Shown here in pieces: positions 1 to 10,670 of a stretch of 64,000 nt of DNA. Source of the DNA: Chrysemys picta bellii. Lineage: Eukaryota; Chordata; Testudines; Emydidae. A program made the position numbers and the translations under genes. The notes below the pieces were generated by a model. It did not search any database. It was given only the letters and a program-made list of their open reading frames with translations, and was not told the DNA's origin. Numbering within the stretch: the first letter of the stretch is position 1; every line of letters begins with the position of its first letter. The stretch lies in contig NC_088791.1 in NCBI RefSeq assembly GCF_011386835.1, positions 12,276,998 to 12,340,997 of the forward strand. Reading direction: 5' to 3'.

Positions 1-56
1 TTTGAAAAAACAACAAGGAGTCCTAGTGGCACCTTAGAGACTAACAAATTTATTTG

Positions 57-96
57 GGCATAAGCCTTCATGGACTAAAACCCACTTCATCAGATG
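57..96 (-). ncRNA. Degenerate hammerhead ribozyme relic in PLE left arm
   Basis: On the minus strand CTGATGA is intact, but stem II has a substitution and the GAAA is changed (ATGAAGG). It is the inverted partner of the motif at 381-422 and is probably inactive. Confidence 0.5.
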
Positions 97-380
97 CATG
101 GAGTGGAAAATACAGGAGTCAGGTATGAGTATCAGCAGAGGGATCATCTTCTTGTCAACTGTTTGAAATAGGCCACCTTGATTACATTGGCCTCATTAGC
201 ACTACAAAAGTGATTTTCCCTCCCTTGGTATTCACCCCTTCTTGTCAACTGTTGAGAATAGGCCACTTCCACCTTAATTGAATTGGCTCATTAGCACTGC
301 CCCCCCCCCACTTGGTAAGGCAACTCCCATCTTTTCATGTGCTGTGTTTTTATACCTGCCTACTGTATTTTCCACTCCAT

Positions 381-422
381 GCAACTGATGAAGTGGGTTT
401 TAGCCCACGAAAGCTTATGCCC
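381..422 (+). ncRNA. Hammerhead ribozyme relic in PLE right arm
   Basis: CTGATGA at 385-391 is followed by a stem II hairpin (GTGGG, loop, CCCAC) and then GAAA at 409-412. After that comes a mini stem III (GC-TTAT-GC). This is the hammerhead core order; PLEs are known to carry such ribozymes. The base that should pair with the last A of GAAA is C (421) where U is expected, so activity is doubtful. The sequence match is clear; function is inferred. Confidence 0.65.
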
Positions 423-505
423 AAATAAATTTGTTAGTCTCTAAGGTGCCACAAGGACTCCTCGTTGTTTTTGCTGATACAGACTAACACAGTTACCGCT
501 CTGAA

Positions 506-1326
506 ACCTGTTACTCATTTGAGTACTCCCAGTGGAACTGCTCAGCTGGGTAGGGAGTAGTCACATGATTGAGGGCTTACTACTGTGAAACTAGTGAGTC
601 AACATGTTTATTTGCATTATGGTATCACAGGGAAGCATCATCTCCTCAGGGCAGTGCCCCTTGATGCATTGGGAAGCTTGCGTGTTCCAATGGCCCCGAG
701 CGCTAGGCAGGGGGCAGTTTTAACTCCTTGTAGAGCCCCCCAAGTCGGACAGATCAAGGGATCAGGACCCGATAGAAAGCAGGCCACTGGTCCTGCAGGT
801 TGGGGGATAAGCGCAAGAGGCCTGTAACTGATCCTCGTAAAGAAGTTTTAGAACCACAATGGGGTCGTTATTCCAGCACACAGCACGATAGACTGGGATG
901 ATAGAGCCTTGCTCGTGGTCTAAGTGATGGTGGATGGCGCAGGAAGGATACAGCCTCAGAGGCCCTAACTGGGATCCTATTGTGCTGGGCACCACACAAA
1001 CATGAAGATACTTACAGTGTTGGGGGACAAGATAGAAAAACAGTGGTGTCAGAAACTGAGGCAAGGAGGGTCAGGTCTAGTGGTCAGAGCTGGGATCAGG
1101 AGTCAAGAACAGGGCTGGAACAAAGCAAGAGTAGGGCTGGGAGTGAGGCTGGAACAGGCTGAGGCCTGTGGAGTCTCTCACCACTACCAGGCAGAGGAGA
1201 GTGCCAAGCCACAACATAACACTCAGCGGCTGATTCTCCTGTGAGGCTTATATACCTGCCCTGAGAGTCACCAGACCAGCTCCTGGCTTGTGGATTGGCT
1301 GGAGCCTAAGCACAGGAATGACTCAT
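506..1326. other. Unassigned non-coding DNA
   Basis: No recognisable gene or repeat family. The frames here (up to 100 codons) overlap each other on both strands and resemble nothing known. The segment before 1326 is rich in GGGCTGG/GGAACA-type words and could be an older repeat into which the following LTR inserted. Confidence 0.4.
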
Positions 1327-1331
1327 CCCCC

Positions 1332-2540
1332 TGTGACAGGTTGCACCCCCTTTTGGGGTGTTACCTGATGTACTGGGGTTCCACTGAGCCTACCCGTTCC
1401 ACCAGCCTGGGCTCCCTCACCCTGTCCTTCTGCACATACACACACAGGATAGGGACACACTCAGCTTCAAACAGACACCGAGATCAGCTCTGTTTAGGAA
1501 GACTCAGCTCGGGAATTGCCCAGCACTCTGTAAGCCCAAAATGATATTGTCTTGAGCTTTGCCCAGCACTCTGTAAGCCCAAAATGATATTGTCTTGAGC
1601 TGTATAGAGATTGCTCCCTCCCTCCCTCAATGTGGAGGAAGATATGCACGGCTTTTTGTCTCCCCAGTTATGAATTACACAAGCTAGTTATAAACTAGAC
1701 TAATCAAAAACAAGTTTATTAACTACAAAAGGTAAATTTTAAGGGATTATAAGGGATAGTAAACAGAACAAAGCAGATTACTGAGCAAATAAAACAAAAC
1801 ATGCAAACTCATCTTATTACACTAAATTAACTGGTTAATAGTAGCAAGTTCTCACCCTAAATGTTGCTTTATGCAGGTTGCAGAGTTTCTTGTTGGGTAA
1901 ACTGCACAGCTTGCAGCACATCTCCAGGTATTCCTTTCACAGTCTAGATCTTTCTTGCCTGGGCTCAGCCCCTGGCCCCCCCAGCTTAGTTCCTTTGTTT
2001 CTTCAGGTGTTTTCAGCAGTCTTCCTTCTTGGGCAGGGAGGCAGTGGAGAAGAGCCTAGATTAACTCACTCCCCAGCCTTAAATAGGATTTACATATGGC
2101 AGGAATCCTTTGTCGCCTAGTTTGACTCTTGCCCCCTCTTAATGGAAAAACACTAGCACTCCAAGATGGTGTTCAGTACCAGGTGACATGATCACCTGAC
2201 CCTCCAGTGTTAAGACAGCATCTCAGGAAACTTCTCAGGAAGGAGGGAGATTAGTATCTTCAAAGTCCTATTGTCCTTCCTAATGGCCCATCCAGGCTGA
2301 TTGCCTACGGTCCAGTGGGCGTTCCCCAGGTGCCAGCACTTCTGCAATTGATACATAGTTCATATTCCTAACTTCAGATACAGAAACAATACATGCGTAG
2401 AAAATGGATAATCATTTTCAGTAAATCATAACCTTTCCAGTGATACTTCACATGACCCATCTTGCATAAAACATATCTTAGTTATGCCATATTCATATCA
2501 TAAGCATATCTCTATGAAGAATATGGGGTGTAGGGTCACA
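1332..2540 (-). mobile_element. Solo LTR, family A (copy 1)
   Basis: Runs from TGTGACAGG to AGGGTCACA (TG...CA ends) and is flanked by CCCCC at 1327-1331 and 2541-2545, a 5 bp TSD although low in complexity. It aligns over its whole length with 53675-54874, where the TSD is unambiguous. Minus orientation is inferred from an AATAAA on the minus strand (near 1709-1714) and a TATA-like CTATTTAAGG near 2075-2085. No internal retroviral genes are present, so it is a solo LTR. It contains a 43 bp tandem duplication absent from the other copy. Confidence 0.75.
1516..1601. repeat. 43 bp tandem duplication inside the LTR
   Basis: Two adjacent near-identical units (1516-1558 and 1559-1601), each beginning TTGCCCAGCACTCTG. 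They are specific to this LTR copy. Confidence 0.9.
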
Positions 2541-2611
2541 CCCCCATGTGGCTTAATCAGGCTCTGGTTCAAGGATTACTCATCATATCACAGGTAGGAG
2601 CAGGGAAGTAT

Positions 2612-2728
2612 CATCTTGGTTTTACAGATGGAAAACTGAGGTTGAGAGAGATTATGTGATTTGCCCAAGGTCACATGGGCAATCTGTGGCAGAGAAAAAG
2701 AACTGAACCCTCATTTCCTTAGTCCTCG
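2612..2728 (-). mobile_element. MIR-type SINE fragment
   Basis: Contains the reverse complement of the MIR core: TTTTACAGATGGAAAACTGAG, then TTTGCCCAAGGTCACATGG and a GTGGCAGAG-like block. Diverged and truncated. Confidence 0.75.
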
Positions 2729-5382
2729 TCAAGGGATTTAAGACTATTTTGCTTCTGTGTGGGATTTAACACGACACACAAGAAAAAAAATGCTCACTTT
2801 GCACATGCTTTAAATCACAAACGAAAGCAGGCAGAAACCAGTATGGGATAATATAACTGAAGACATGCTGTCGCCTGTGTTATAATCCTTAATACTGTTG
2901 TGCACTTGGGGCACAGATGATAAGAGATGCTGTGTGAAATGTGGCTGTATTGTCACAGAAATCTGATAAAACAAACTTCACAACAAGACAAAAGTCTGAC
3001 CAAGCAGACCCAGATTTTGTCTTGTTGTTTGTTTTATGGCAACAGATATCACGGGGGAATTTGCTTATCTGCTGGGCTTAATACTTTCCTTTGGCCATAG
3101 CATAATGGTCCCAAACTTGCGTTCCTGATGTACAGAGAACTCAGGCTGGAATAGACGTGAGTTTGGGGTCTGCATGGAATGCAGGATCAGACACAATCGG
3201 GTAAAATCCAATCTAGGGCATTGTTTACTGCATCGGTTGAGTGGTAATATTAAATTGAAGTTACTGGACTCTTACAGTATGGACTATGCAGCTGTTATAG
3301 GCAGAGACAGCTATGGGCATATGGAGAGGCTTTGATATTCCTTATCACGTTAAATAGTACCCGATTCCCCAGATATTAGACACAATGGGACTACTCATGG
3401 GGTGAGATACTACTCAACATCAATAACGGCATAAGGACCCCTTGCCCTTAGTAAGGTGACCAGTATTTGGGTTAATCATACAGACTGCTTAATTTTAATC
3501 ACTCCCCTTCCATGTTAGACCTATTCACATTTTACCGCTCCTTGTGCCCGTCAGTCATACCGAGTGAAATCAATCTCTGGTGTAACACCTGTGAAGTTGC
3601 TGGCGTTGCAACAGCGATTTATCTAACCTATTCTTTCCCCTGATCTTTTCAGAGATTGGGCCTGATCCTGATTGCACCAGATTTACCCCAGTCTAACTCC
3701 ACTGATCTCTGACTGGATTTCAGGCCGAGGTGGCTCTTTCTTGGCAGCAGGATTAACACTTTCCCTGCCAGTGCCCCCTGCGCATCCCATCTCATATGTG
3801 CTTAATTCCCATGTTTCCTGTATAGGGATGGAATTAAGCACATGCTTAAGTGCTTCCTTGAAGCAGGAGACTGCATCCTCTATGTCATGTATCTCAGCTA
3901 AAAGGGATACAATGACAATCGTTGCCAAGGGACGCGGAATGTATTCTATCTCTAGTATGGAGAAGGAAGGGAAACTTGCAGTTATGAGATAAAAAAAGAT
4001 CTTTGTATTTCCTGGTATTCGTATCATTGCTCACAATCATGAGACAATGACTGGGCCCTCCTTCAACTTTCTAGCTAACCGAAACATAAAAGGTTTGAAA
4101 AACTACATCCCTTTTTTTAATGTCATTTTAGGCTAAAAGGAAGCTCATTTGAAAAAGGATGGTGATGTGAGTCCGGATAAAAATGTTTTTGCATAATTCT
4201 TCATCAGAATATGACTCACTGACATATTTGGTGGCAAACTGATTACTTGTTTGTCTGTTGCTTTATATAGCAAAACACAATGTGACCTTTCAGTCCTGAC
4301 TTTGAACTGCTAGGGATTTTCTCTCTCCTTTTGTTCCCATAGAGTGATTTAGGGCTCATTCCTTCAAGGTAGTCAATGGGTTTCCTCCCATGCTTATATT
4401 TACACACGCGCTTAAGGGCTGGATTGGAAGAGAGATCACTTGGGGCTCAAATCACATAGTGACTGTTCTACTTTGAAAAATAAAACTTTTGGGGGGAAAG
4501 AATAGAATTAAAAATTAAAGTCTTACACGTTTCTCCCTGACCAATGTCAACAGCATTATTCAACTCCAGAGCGTTTTAGCTATGGATTTTCAGCTCTGAC
4601 CTTGTCCTCAGACGAGATGGTTAGCCCTGCACTTGTCTTTGAAGACGGCTAATAATTAAACGCCATTGTTTCGTTCAAATGCAACATGACTCTCACAATT
4701 TGTAACCAGAAGCATTATCGCTGTAAAGAACAATGTCGGATAAACATGCCCTGCAAAGATCAAAAGATGCAGAGGTTTGTCAATGGGGGGGGGGGAGGGA
4801 AGCATAGTTAAGCGGCTGCGTCTCAGCAACTATTGTAGGGTTAGAGCTGAAGCTGTATAGATTGTTTTGCTTTCATTGCTTGGTCTCTGGGGGATCGTTA
4901 TTCACCAGAACCGCATGGGAAAGCCGACACACCCGGAGATGTTTGTCGAGAGGTGGAGAGAAGAAAATAAAAAAAACCCTCAAACTCATTAAAAGTTCAA
5001 AGGATTGAACATTGCCTCTGTGTGAGCAGTGCATCCTGTGACATCTATTACTCAGTTAAAGGATAAAAACACCCAAGAGAAGGGGGTGGGGGAGACGGGA
5101 CGTGAGCATAACACAGAGTTTTCTTTGTACCTGCACTGTTTGCTTTCCCCTTGAGGCGTGAAAAAACATGGTCTCCGCTTGGGATTTTGCACTCAGGCCA
5201 GCCATCAATTGCAAGCCATTGCTGTGGCTGTACAAGAGTAGATAAGAGAAGCTGCAATTCACACTGGGGGTGCTCACCTCAGCACCCAGCAGTGGTGCAC
5301 AACCCATGCGAAATATAGCTGAGAGCGATTTCGCCTGTCTACCCCCATGGCTGGCCTTTGGCAGAAATCCCCAGTATACAAT
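2729..5382. other. Mostly unique non-coding DNA
   Basis: No gene recognised. It holds the foldback at 2961-3047, a half-copy of the palindromic TGGTGTAAAT-type repeat near 3655-3712, and a poly-G run at about 4785-4796. Frames of 106 and 114 codons at 3672-4027 overlap on opposite strands and have no known domain. Confidence 0.5.
2961..3047. repeat. Long imperfect foldback (hairpin)
   Basis: ATAAAACAAA (2967-2976) pairs with TTTGTTTTAT (3028-3037), and CAACAAGACAAAA (2981-2993) with TTTTGTCTTGTTG (3015-3027). GTCTG/CAGAC form an inner stem and ATCTG/CAGAT an outer one. Only short bulges interrupt it. I could not link it to a named family. Confidence 0.85.
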
Positions 5383-5387
5383 GGGCC

Positions 5388-6087
5388 TGTAGTGGGGTGG
5401 TTACCCGCGCCTGCCCAGAGGGTTTAAAGACAGCTCTGGGAGAGGGCTAGGGCTGGGGAGGGGAAAAGCTACTAGGCTGATTGGGGAAGCAGCCGCAGCT
5501 GGGCCACATCCTAATCAGGCCTCAGCTGGCCCTATAAAGGCAGGGAAGCCAGGGGCAGATACAGTCTCTCTCTGCATTCAGAGAGAGAAAGGCCTGGCTG
5601 CAGGGAGCTAGAGACAGGGTACCTGAGTGGAGCAGGGCTGGGGAAAGGCAGAGGAGCTGGGGAGCTCCAGCCTAGAAAGCCCCAGGCTGCGGCCTAGCAT
5701 TGGGCTAAAAGGTACTGGGGGTTGCAGAGGGCAGCCCAGGGGTAGGCCAAGGCAGCAGGTCCAAACCCAACCTTGCCAGTGAGGAGTAGGCTGATACTGC
5801 AGTCTGCCCCAGGGCGTGGGGGCTAGACAAGGACTGGCAGTAGCCTTATACTGAGGCGAGGTGGGGATAGTGGGTGGGGGTTTCCTGGGGAGGGGAGACC
5901 CTGAGAGAAAGGGGTTACTACCAGGGGGCAGCACCCCAGCTAACAGGGCACCGGAGTCCAGGGAGGGACACGGGGGCCAAGTGGTAGTGGATCACCGGCC
6001 TGCAGAGGGCGCTCCGGTCTGGAAATTGAGCTACTTCCCTGAGAGACCAGCAGGCGGCACCGCAGCGGTGAGTTCCACTCCCTTACA
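5388..6087 (+). mobile_element. Solo LTR, family B (copy 1)
   Basis: Begins TGTAGTGGGGTGGTTACC and ends CTCCCTTACA. The flanks GGGCC (5383-5387) and GGGTC (6088-6092) form a 4/5-matching TSD. It aligns throughout with 60091-60774, which has a perfect 5 bp TSD. It contains a CCAAT-type box (CTGATTGG, 5477-5484) and a TATA box (TATAAA, 5533-5538). No internal genes are present, so it is a solo LTR, probably of an endogenous retrovirus. Confidence 0.8.
5533..5538 (+). promoter_or_regulatory. TATA box of LTR family B
   Basis: CCCTATAAAGG lies about 50 bp downstream of the CTGATTGG box. The same arrangement recurs in the second copy (60237-60246), which supports an LTR promoter. Present activity is unknown. 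Confidence 0.55.
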
Positions 6088-6092
6088 GGGTC

Positions 6093-6961
6093 CAAATCTG
6101 TATGGGAGAGTTTGCACCGATTTCTATAATTGGCACGAATCAAACGCCTAAACGGTAACCTTTGCTACGATTCAGGAAAGCATCCCTATTCAAGAACACA
6201 CTGAAGTATGTTCTTAAGTCTCCCTGAGAGTCAAGCATGTGCTTAAAGTTAAGCATGTGCTCAAGTGCTGGCCTGAATCTTGGCCTCCTGCGCTGATCAC
6301 CTTTCCAATCAAAAGCAAAGCTAAATTTAGACTGTAGTCAAATGACAGATTGGTCACGTTATAAACTGGGCAGAAAATAAATATTGGCCTGGATCCGCGG
6401 CTGGTGTCAAACAGCATAGCTCCATGGAAATCAGTTTACACCAACCAAGGATCTGGCCCATTCTTTAAAAGATTATTTCCATGGGAAGCTGTTTTAAAGC
6501 CAGGTTATGTTGGTGCTAATCCTGCCAGGAGAAGCCATTCCCCCACCCAAGCTCTTCGCGAGATGCCCAACGCTAATGGCAAATGAGGGCTGAGGCGCAC
6601 GTTGAGTTTGGCTTTGACTTGAGCCCCTTGAATGGGATTCCCAGCATTTGCCTTTCTGCATACGGATTGTCAATCAGGGTGAACCGTTCAGGGGACTAAC
6701 CCATTCCTTGGACATGAGTGGGAGGAGTGTCCATACAGCTGGCCACGCGTTCCACCCAGAGAGGAAAACACAGTTAAGCCCAATGGGGCAACCCTGGCTC
6801 ATGTTGGTGAGTGTTTACTCATGCAAGTAGCCCCATTGACTTAAAAAGTGGAAGGAGCTGCATTATCTTGAATGGGTCCAACGGGGACTTCTCTGAGCAG
6901 GAGTTGCAGGATTCAGTCCTTCACCATTTGATGCCTGGTTCTGTCAGGCTTGCTCTGGCCG
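6093..6961. other. Non-coding DNA with old repeat relics
   Basis: No gene seen. Words such as AAGCATGTGCTTAA (6170-6275) and CATGCAAGTAGCCCCATTGACTT (6780-6930) belong to diffuse old repeats recurring at 13.9, 35.7 and 63.9 kb. A palindromic repeat copy is listed separately. Confidence 0.4.
6386..6458. repeat. Palindromic GGCC..GGTGTAA repeat, copy 1
   Basis: Starts GGCCTGGATCC..CTGGTGT and ends TTACACCAACCAAGGATCTGGCC, so its ends are inverted repeats. Related copies lie near 49.93, 55.82, 57.50 and 62.80 kb. Confidence 0.65.
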
Positions 6962-7132
6962 TGTTGTTGTAGCTGTGTCGGTCCCAGGATATTCGACGGA
7001 CAAGGTGGGCGAGGCAATACCTCTTATTGGACCAACTTCTCTTGGTCAGAGAGGTAAGCCCCAAAGCTCGTCTCTCGCGCCAACAGAAGTTGGTCTCATA
7101 AAAGATAGAACCTCACCCATGTTGTCTCTCTA
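6962..7132. mobile_element. PLE terminal fragment, inverted pair
   Basis: The left arm contains TTGTTGTAGCTGTGTCGG, TTGGACCAACTTCT and GGTCAGAGAGG. The right arm (from about 7058) is its reverse complement (AACAGAAGTTGGTC, ATAAAAGATAGAACCTCACCC). This is a second PLE subfamily with the same palindromic layout as the copy at the window start. Confidence 0.65.
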
Positions 7133-7783
7133 GACATGCTCTAGCACACAGGGCCCATAATGCAAGGTGCTGAGCCTCTCTTGGGAGGCGCTAGGCACCC
7201 CTCTTCTCCTACCACTTAAATGGAAGTTGAAGGCAATGAGCCCTCCCAGAAGGTGCTCCACCTCTTGCAGGAAGTTGCCCCAAATTTTGTGTGCTTGTAC
7301 ACACTGCTGTTCACACAAAGTGTCAGCCTCATTTGCAACCCTGGGCATCTTAACAGACTCAGACCAGCCAATGCTCCTCAGGGTTTCCTGAAGTGAGGCC
7401 CCATGAAGGACGATCTTTACTTGCCGCTGTAAATTGGCTCTGAGGGCATCTGTACACATTGGTGCTGCCTTTTCATAGTCATCTGACTCCGAATACTGAG
7501 AACGGCGTCACGTTTTCCTAGCAGTCAGAATACTGCGCAACCAGTCCGCACACCGCTCCTGACAGGCCTTTCTTCACTGCTAAAAAAGGGCGCATTTTTA
7601 CCTTGGGGTAAGTAACAGGCGTGGGCTATACCGAGGTAAAAACACAGTGAAGACCAGACTCTTGAGTTTTATTGAGAGGTGACCAGCCCTATTCCCTTTG
7701 ACCTTGGCAAATTTACCTCACAGTAAAACTAAAGCGCCTAGTCTTCAACCATGTTTTTATGTCCAGATAGCTCATATGTGTTC
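7133..7783. other. Unassigned non-coding DNA
   Basis: No gene recognised. Overlapping opposite-strand frames at 7130-7459 and 7167-7391 have no recognisable domain. Confidence 0.35.
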
Positions 7784-7913
7784 ATTACTGAGCTCTGTGT
7801 CAGCTCGAAAGCTTGTCTCTCTCACTAACAGAAGTTGGTGCAATAAAAGATATTACCTCACCCACCTTGTCTCTCTAGTATCCTGGGACCCACACAGCTA
7901 CAACAACACTGCA
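7784..7913 (+). mobile_element. PLE terminal fragment with hammerhead-like relic
   Basis: Reads CTGAGCTCTGTGTCAGCTCGAAAGCTTGTCTC, then AACAGAAGTTGGTGCAATAAAAG and the terminal ACACAGCTACAACAACACTG. GAGC/GCTC followed by GAAAGC resembles stem II and the GAAA box of a hammerhead. The CTGATGA box is damaged (only CTGA remains). Confidence 0.65.
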
Positions 7914-7978
7914 TATAATTATCCTGTGGTAAGAAATGCACCTTTTTGGCAGTAAAAACAAAGTCACATGTGAGTTAT

Positions 7979-8240
7979 AGAATCAGAGTTGTAAGAGATG
8001 GTAAAAGACCTATTAAGTCCCCCAGTCCATTCCCTGCCAATGCAGGATTGTTTCCTACTGTCCTTTCGCTAGTGTTTTGTTGAGACTAGTTTTTAAAAGT
8101 CTCAAGTGTTGGGGCTGCCACTGTTTTCTTCAGGATATAACATCACAGCCCAATACAGCTCACACTCAGCAAGTTTTGCCTGCTATATGCAGCACAATAT
8201 TTTCCCTTTATTAATTTCAGCCCATTCTTCATGCCTAGAT
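7979..8240 (-). mobile_element. Old CR1 LINE 3' fragment
   Basis: Starts with a decayed GAATCAGAGTTGTAAGAGATG head, typical of reversed CR1 3' ends. It continues through a TTAATTTCAGCCCATTCTTC block matching the CR1 stretch at 48.93 kb (ATTTAAGCCCATTGCTTCTTG). Heavily diverged. Confidence 0.5.
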
Positions 8241-8569
8241 ACCTCCATGATCAGTGCCCTATAAATATCCAAAATAGATTAGATACTTGTACAACTAAAT
8301 TATTTCTCACTCTATTTTTGGCTTTGCATTCCTTCCTTGGCTCTTTCCAAAGCACTTTTAGCTGAAGCATGATTAAAGAAGCCATTAATCTCCCCAGTCC
8401 TCTGATCACTTCAGATGTTCTTCTCCAAAATCCATTCCGTTTATCAATATCTTTCTGGTAGTGAACTTCCCAGAACTGATTGCAATACATCATGGCAGGT
8501 CACAGCAGAGATATGGATGGAGGTGCCGGAAGCAAGATCTGAGTTAAATGCAGAGATTAAGTTGGTTTA
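8241..8569. other. Unassigned, AT-rich
   Basis: Nothing recognisable; possibly a further decayed extension of the preceding CR1 fragment. Confidence 0.3.
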
Positions 8570-8690
8570 TTTCTATTTTGCTGATATGGAAACTAAGGCA
8601 GGAGTTAAATGACTTGCCCAAGGGTAAGCTGTAACTTTGTGGCAGAGTTGGGACGAGAACGCACATATCCTAACTCATAGTCCTATGCTT
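8570..8690 (-). mobile_element. MIR-type SINE fragment
   Basis: Reverse MIR core: TTTGCTGATATGGAAACTAAGGC, then AATGACTTGCCCAAGG and GTGGCAGAGTTGGGA. It abuts the CR1 that starts near 8698. Confidence 0.7.
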
Positions 8691-8760
8691 CAGCAAGAGG
8701 AAGACCAAGGACAAGGTAGGCCTGTTACTCCATGAGGGAAGAAAAACAATAATAGAAAAT

Positions 8761-10103
8761 GTGGAAATGGCAGAAGTGCTAAATAATTCTTTTGTTTCAG
8801 TTTTTGCTGAAAAGGTTAGTAGTGATTGGACATCTAACATAGTGAATGTCTGTGAAAATGAGGTAGGATCAGAGGCTAAAATAAGGAAAGAACAAGTTAA
8901 AAATTACTCAGACAAGTTAGATGTCTTCAAGTCACCAGGGCCTGATGAAATAAATCCCACAATACTCAGCAAGCTGACTGAGGAGATATCTGAGCCATTC
9001 GAGATTATCTTTGAAAAGTTATGGAAGATGGGAGAGATTCCAGAGGACTGGAAAAGGGCAAATATAGTGTCAATTTATAAAAAAAGGAAATAAGGACAAC
9101 CCAGGGAATTACAGACCGGTCAGCTTAACTTCAATACCTGGAAAGATAATGGAGCAAATAATTAAGCAATCAATTTGCAGATAGTAAGCTGATAAGTAAC
9201 AGTCAGCATGGATTTGTCAAGAACAGATCATGTCAAACCAACTTAATAGCTTTCTTTGATAGGGTAACAAGCCTTGTGGATGGGGGGAAGTGGTAGACGT
9301 GGTATATTTTGACTTTAGTAAGGCTTTTGATACTGTCTTGCATGACCTTCTTATAAACAAACTAGGGAAATACAACCTAGATGGAGCTATTATATGGTGG
9401 GTGCAGGAGCGGCGACAGGGTTTTTGGCGCCCTAGGCGGGGGTCCTTCCGCGCTTCCGATCGTTGGCGGCAATTCTGCGGCGGGGGGGGGGTGTCCTTCC
9501 GCGCTCCCGATCTTCGGGGCACTTCGGCGGTGGGTCCCGGAGCGAGTGAAGGACCCGCTGCAGAATTGCCGCCGAAGACCCGCCACCGAATTGCTGCCGA
9601 GGGCGGCAAAATGCCGCCCCCCCAAATCCTGGTGCCCTAGGCGACCACCTAGGTCACCTAAATGGAAGAACCGGCCCTGGGTGGGTGCATAACTGGTTGG
9701 AAAACTGTTCCCCGAGAGCAGTTATCAGTGATTAACACAATCAAGCGGGAAGGGAATAATGAGTAGGGTCCCACAGGGATCAGTTCTGGGTCTGGTTCTG
9801 TTCAATATCTTCATCAATGATTTTGATAATGGCAGAGAGAGTACACTTATAAAGTTTGCGGATGATACCAAGCTGAGAGGGGTTGTAAGTGCTTTGGAGA
9901 ATAGGATTAAAACTCAGAATGATCTGGACAAACTGGAGAAATGGTCTGAAGTAAATAGGATGAAATTCAATAAGGACAAATGCAAAGTACTCCACTTAGG
10001 AAGGAACAATCAGTTGCACACATACAAAATGGGAAATGACTGCCTAGGAAGGAGTACTGCGGAAAGGGATCTGGGGGTCATAGTGGATCACAAGCTGATA
10101 TGA
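8761..10103 (+). pseudogene. CR1 ORF2 reverse-transcriptase relic (broken)
   Basis: In an active LINE this region would encode the reverse transcriptase that copies the element's RNA at the target. Visible blocks, in order: SPGPDEI (about 8932) with EDWKRANI downstream; after a stop and frame change, QHGF and YFDFSKAFDTV (9305-9337, containing a catalytic Asp); after the hAT at 9404-9679, PQGSVLG (about 9771) and FADD (9855-9866, the active-site Asp pair). A stop after about 110 codons, frame changes and the hAT make it non-functional. The N-terminal endonuclease part is absent, as is usual for 5'-truncated copies. The CR1 assignment rests on these motifs and the 3' end. Confidence 0.85.
9404..9679. 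mobile_element. Non-autonomous hAT (CAGG..GGCGCC type), copy 1
   Basis: Perfect 8 bp TSD GGTGGGTG (9396-9403 and 9680-9687). Ends are CAGGAGCGGCG and CCGGCCCTG; internal motifs are CCCTAGGCGG and CCTAGGCGACCACCTAGG. It splits the CR1 frame. Near-identical in layout to 28410-28704. No transposase. Confidence 0.9.
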
Positions 10104-10125
10104 GTCAACAGTGCAACACTGTTGC

Positions 10126-10149
10126 AAAAAAAAAAAAAAAAAAAAAAAA
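10126..10149. repeat. A24 homopolymer within CR1
   Basis: An uninterrupted run of 24 A where the flanking CR1 context (GTTGC..GCAAACATTATTCTGGG) suggests a shorter original A run. Confidence 0.9.
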
Positions 10150-10670
10150 GCAAACATTATTCTGGGATGTACTAGCAGGAGTGTTGTAAGCAAGACACGA
10201 CAAGTAATTCTTCCACTCTACTCCACGCTGATTAGGCCTTAACTGGAGTATTGTGTCCAGTTCTGGGCGCCACATTTCAGGAAAGATGTGGACAAATTGG
10301 AGAAATCCAGAGAAGAGCAACAAAAATGATTAAAGGTCTAGAAAATATGACCTATGAGGGAAGATTGAAAAAATTGGGTTTGTTTAGTCTGGAAATAGAA
10401 GACTGAGAGGGGACATGATAACAGTTTTCAAGTACATAAAATGTTGTTACAAGGAGGAGGAAGAAAAATTGTTCTTCTTAACCTCTGAGGATAGGACAAC
10501 AAGCAATAGGCTTAAATTGCAGCAAGGGAGGTTAAGGTTGGTCATTAGGAAAAACTTCCTGTCAGGGTGGTTAAGCACTGGAATAAATTGCCTAGGGAAG
10601 TTGTGGAATCTCCATCATTGGAGATGTTTAAGAGCAGGCTGGACAAACACCTATCAGGAATGGTCTAGAT

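Larger units (their letters stand above)
1..505. mobile_element. Penelope-like element (PLE) remnant, palindromic arms
   Basis: Two inverted arms bracket a short middle. The left arm (about 1-118) is the reverse complement of the right arm (about 362-470). Both carry the TTAGTCTCTAAGGTGCCAC motif seen at PLE termini elsewhere in this window, for example at 21.3 kb where a GIY-YIG frame is attached. The left edge lies at the window boundary, so no TSD can be checked. No coding sequence remains. PLE copies commonly have inverted 5' ends, which fits this structure. Confidence 0.75.
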
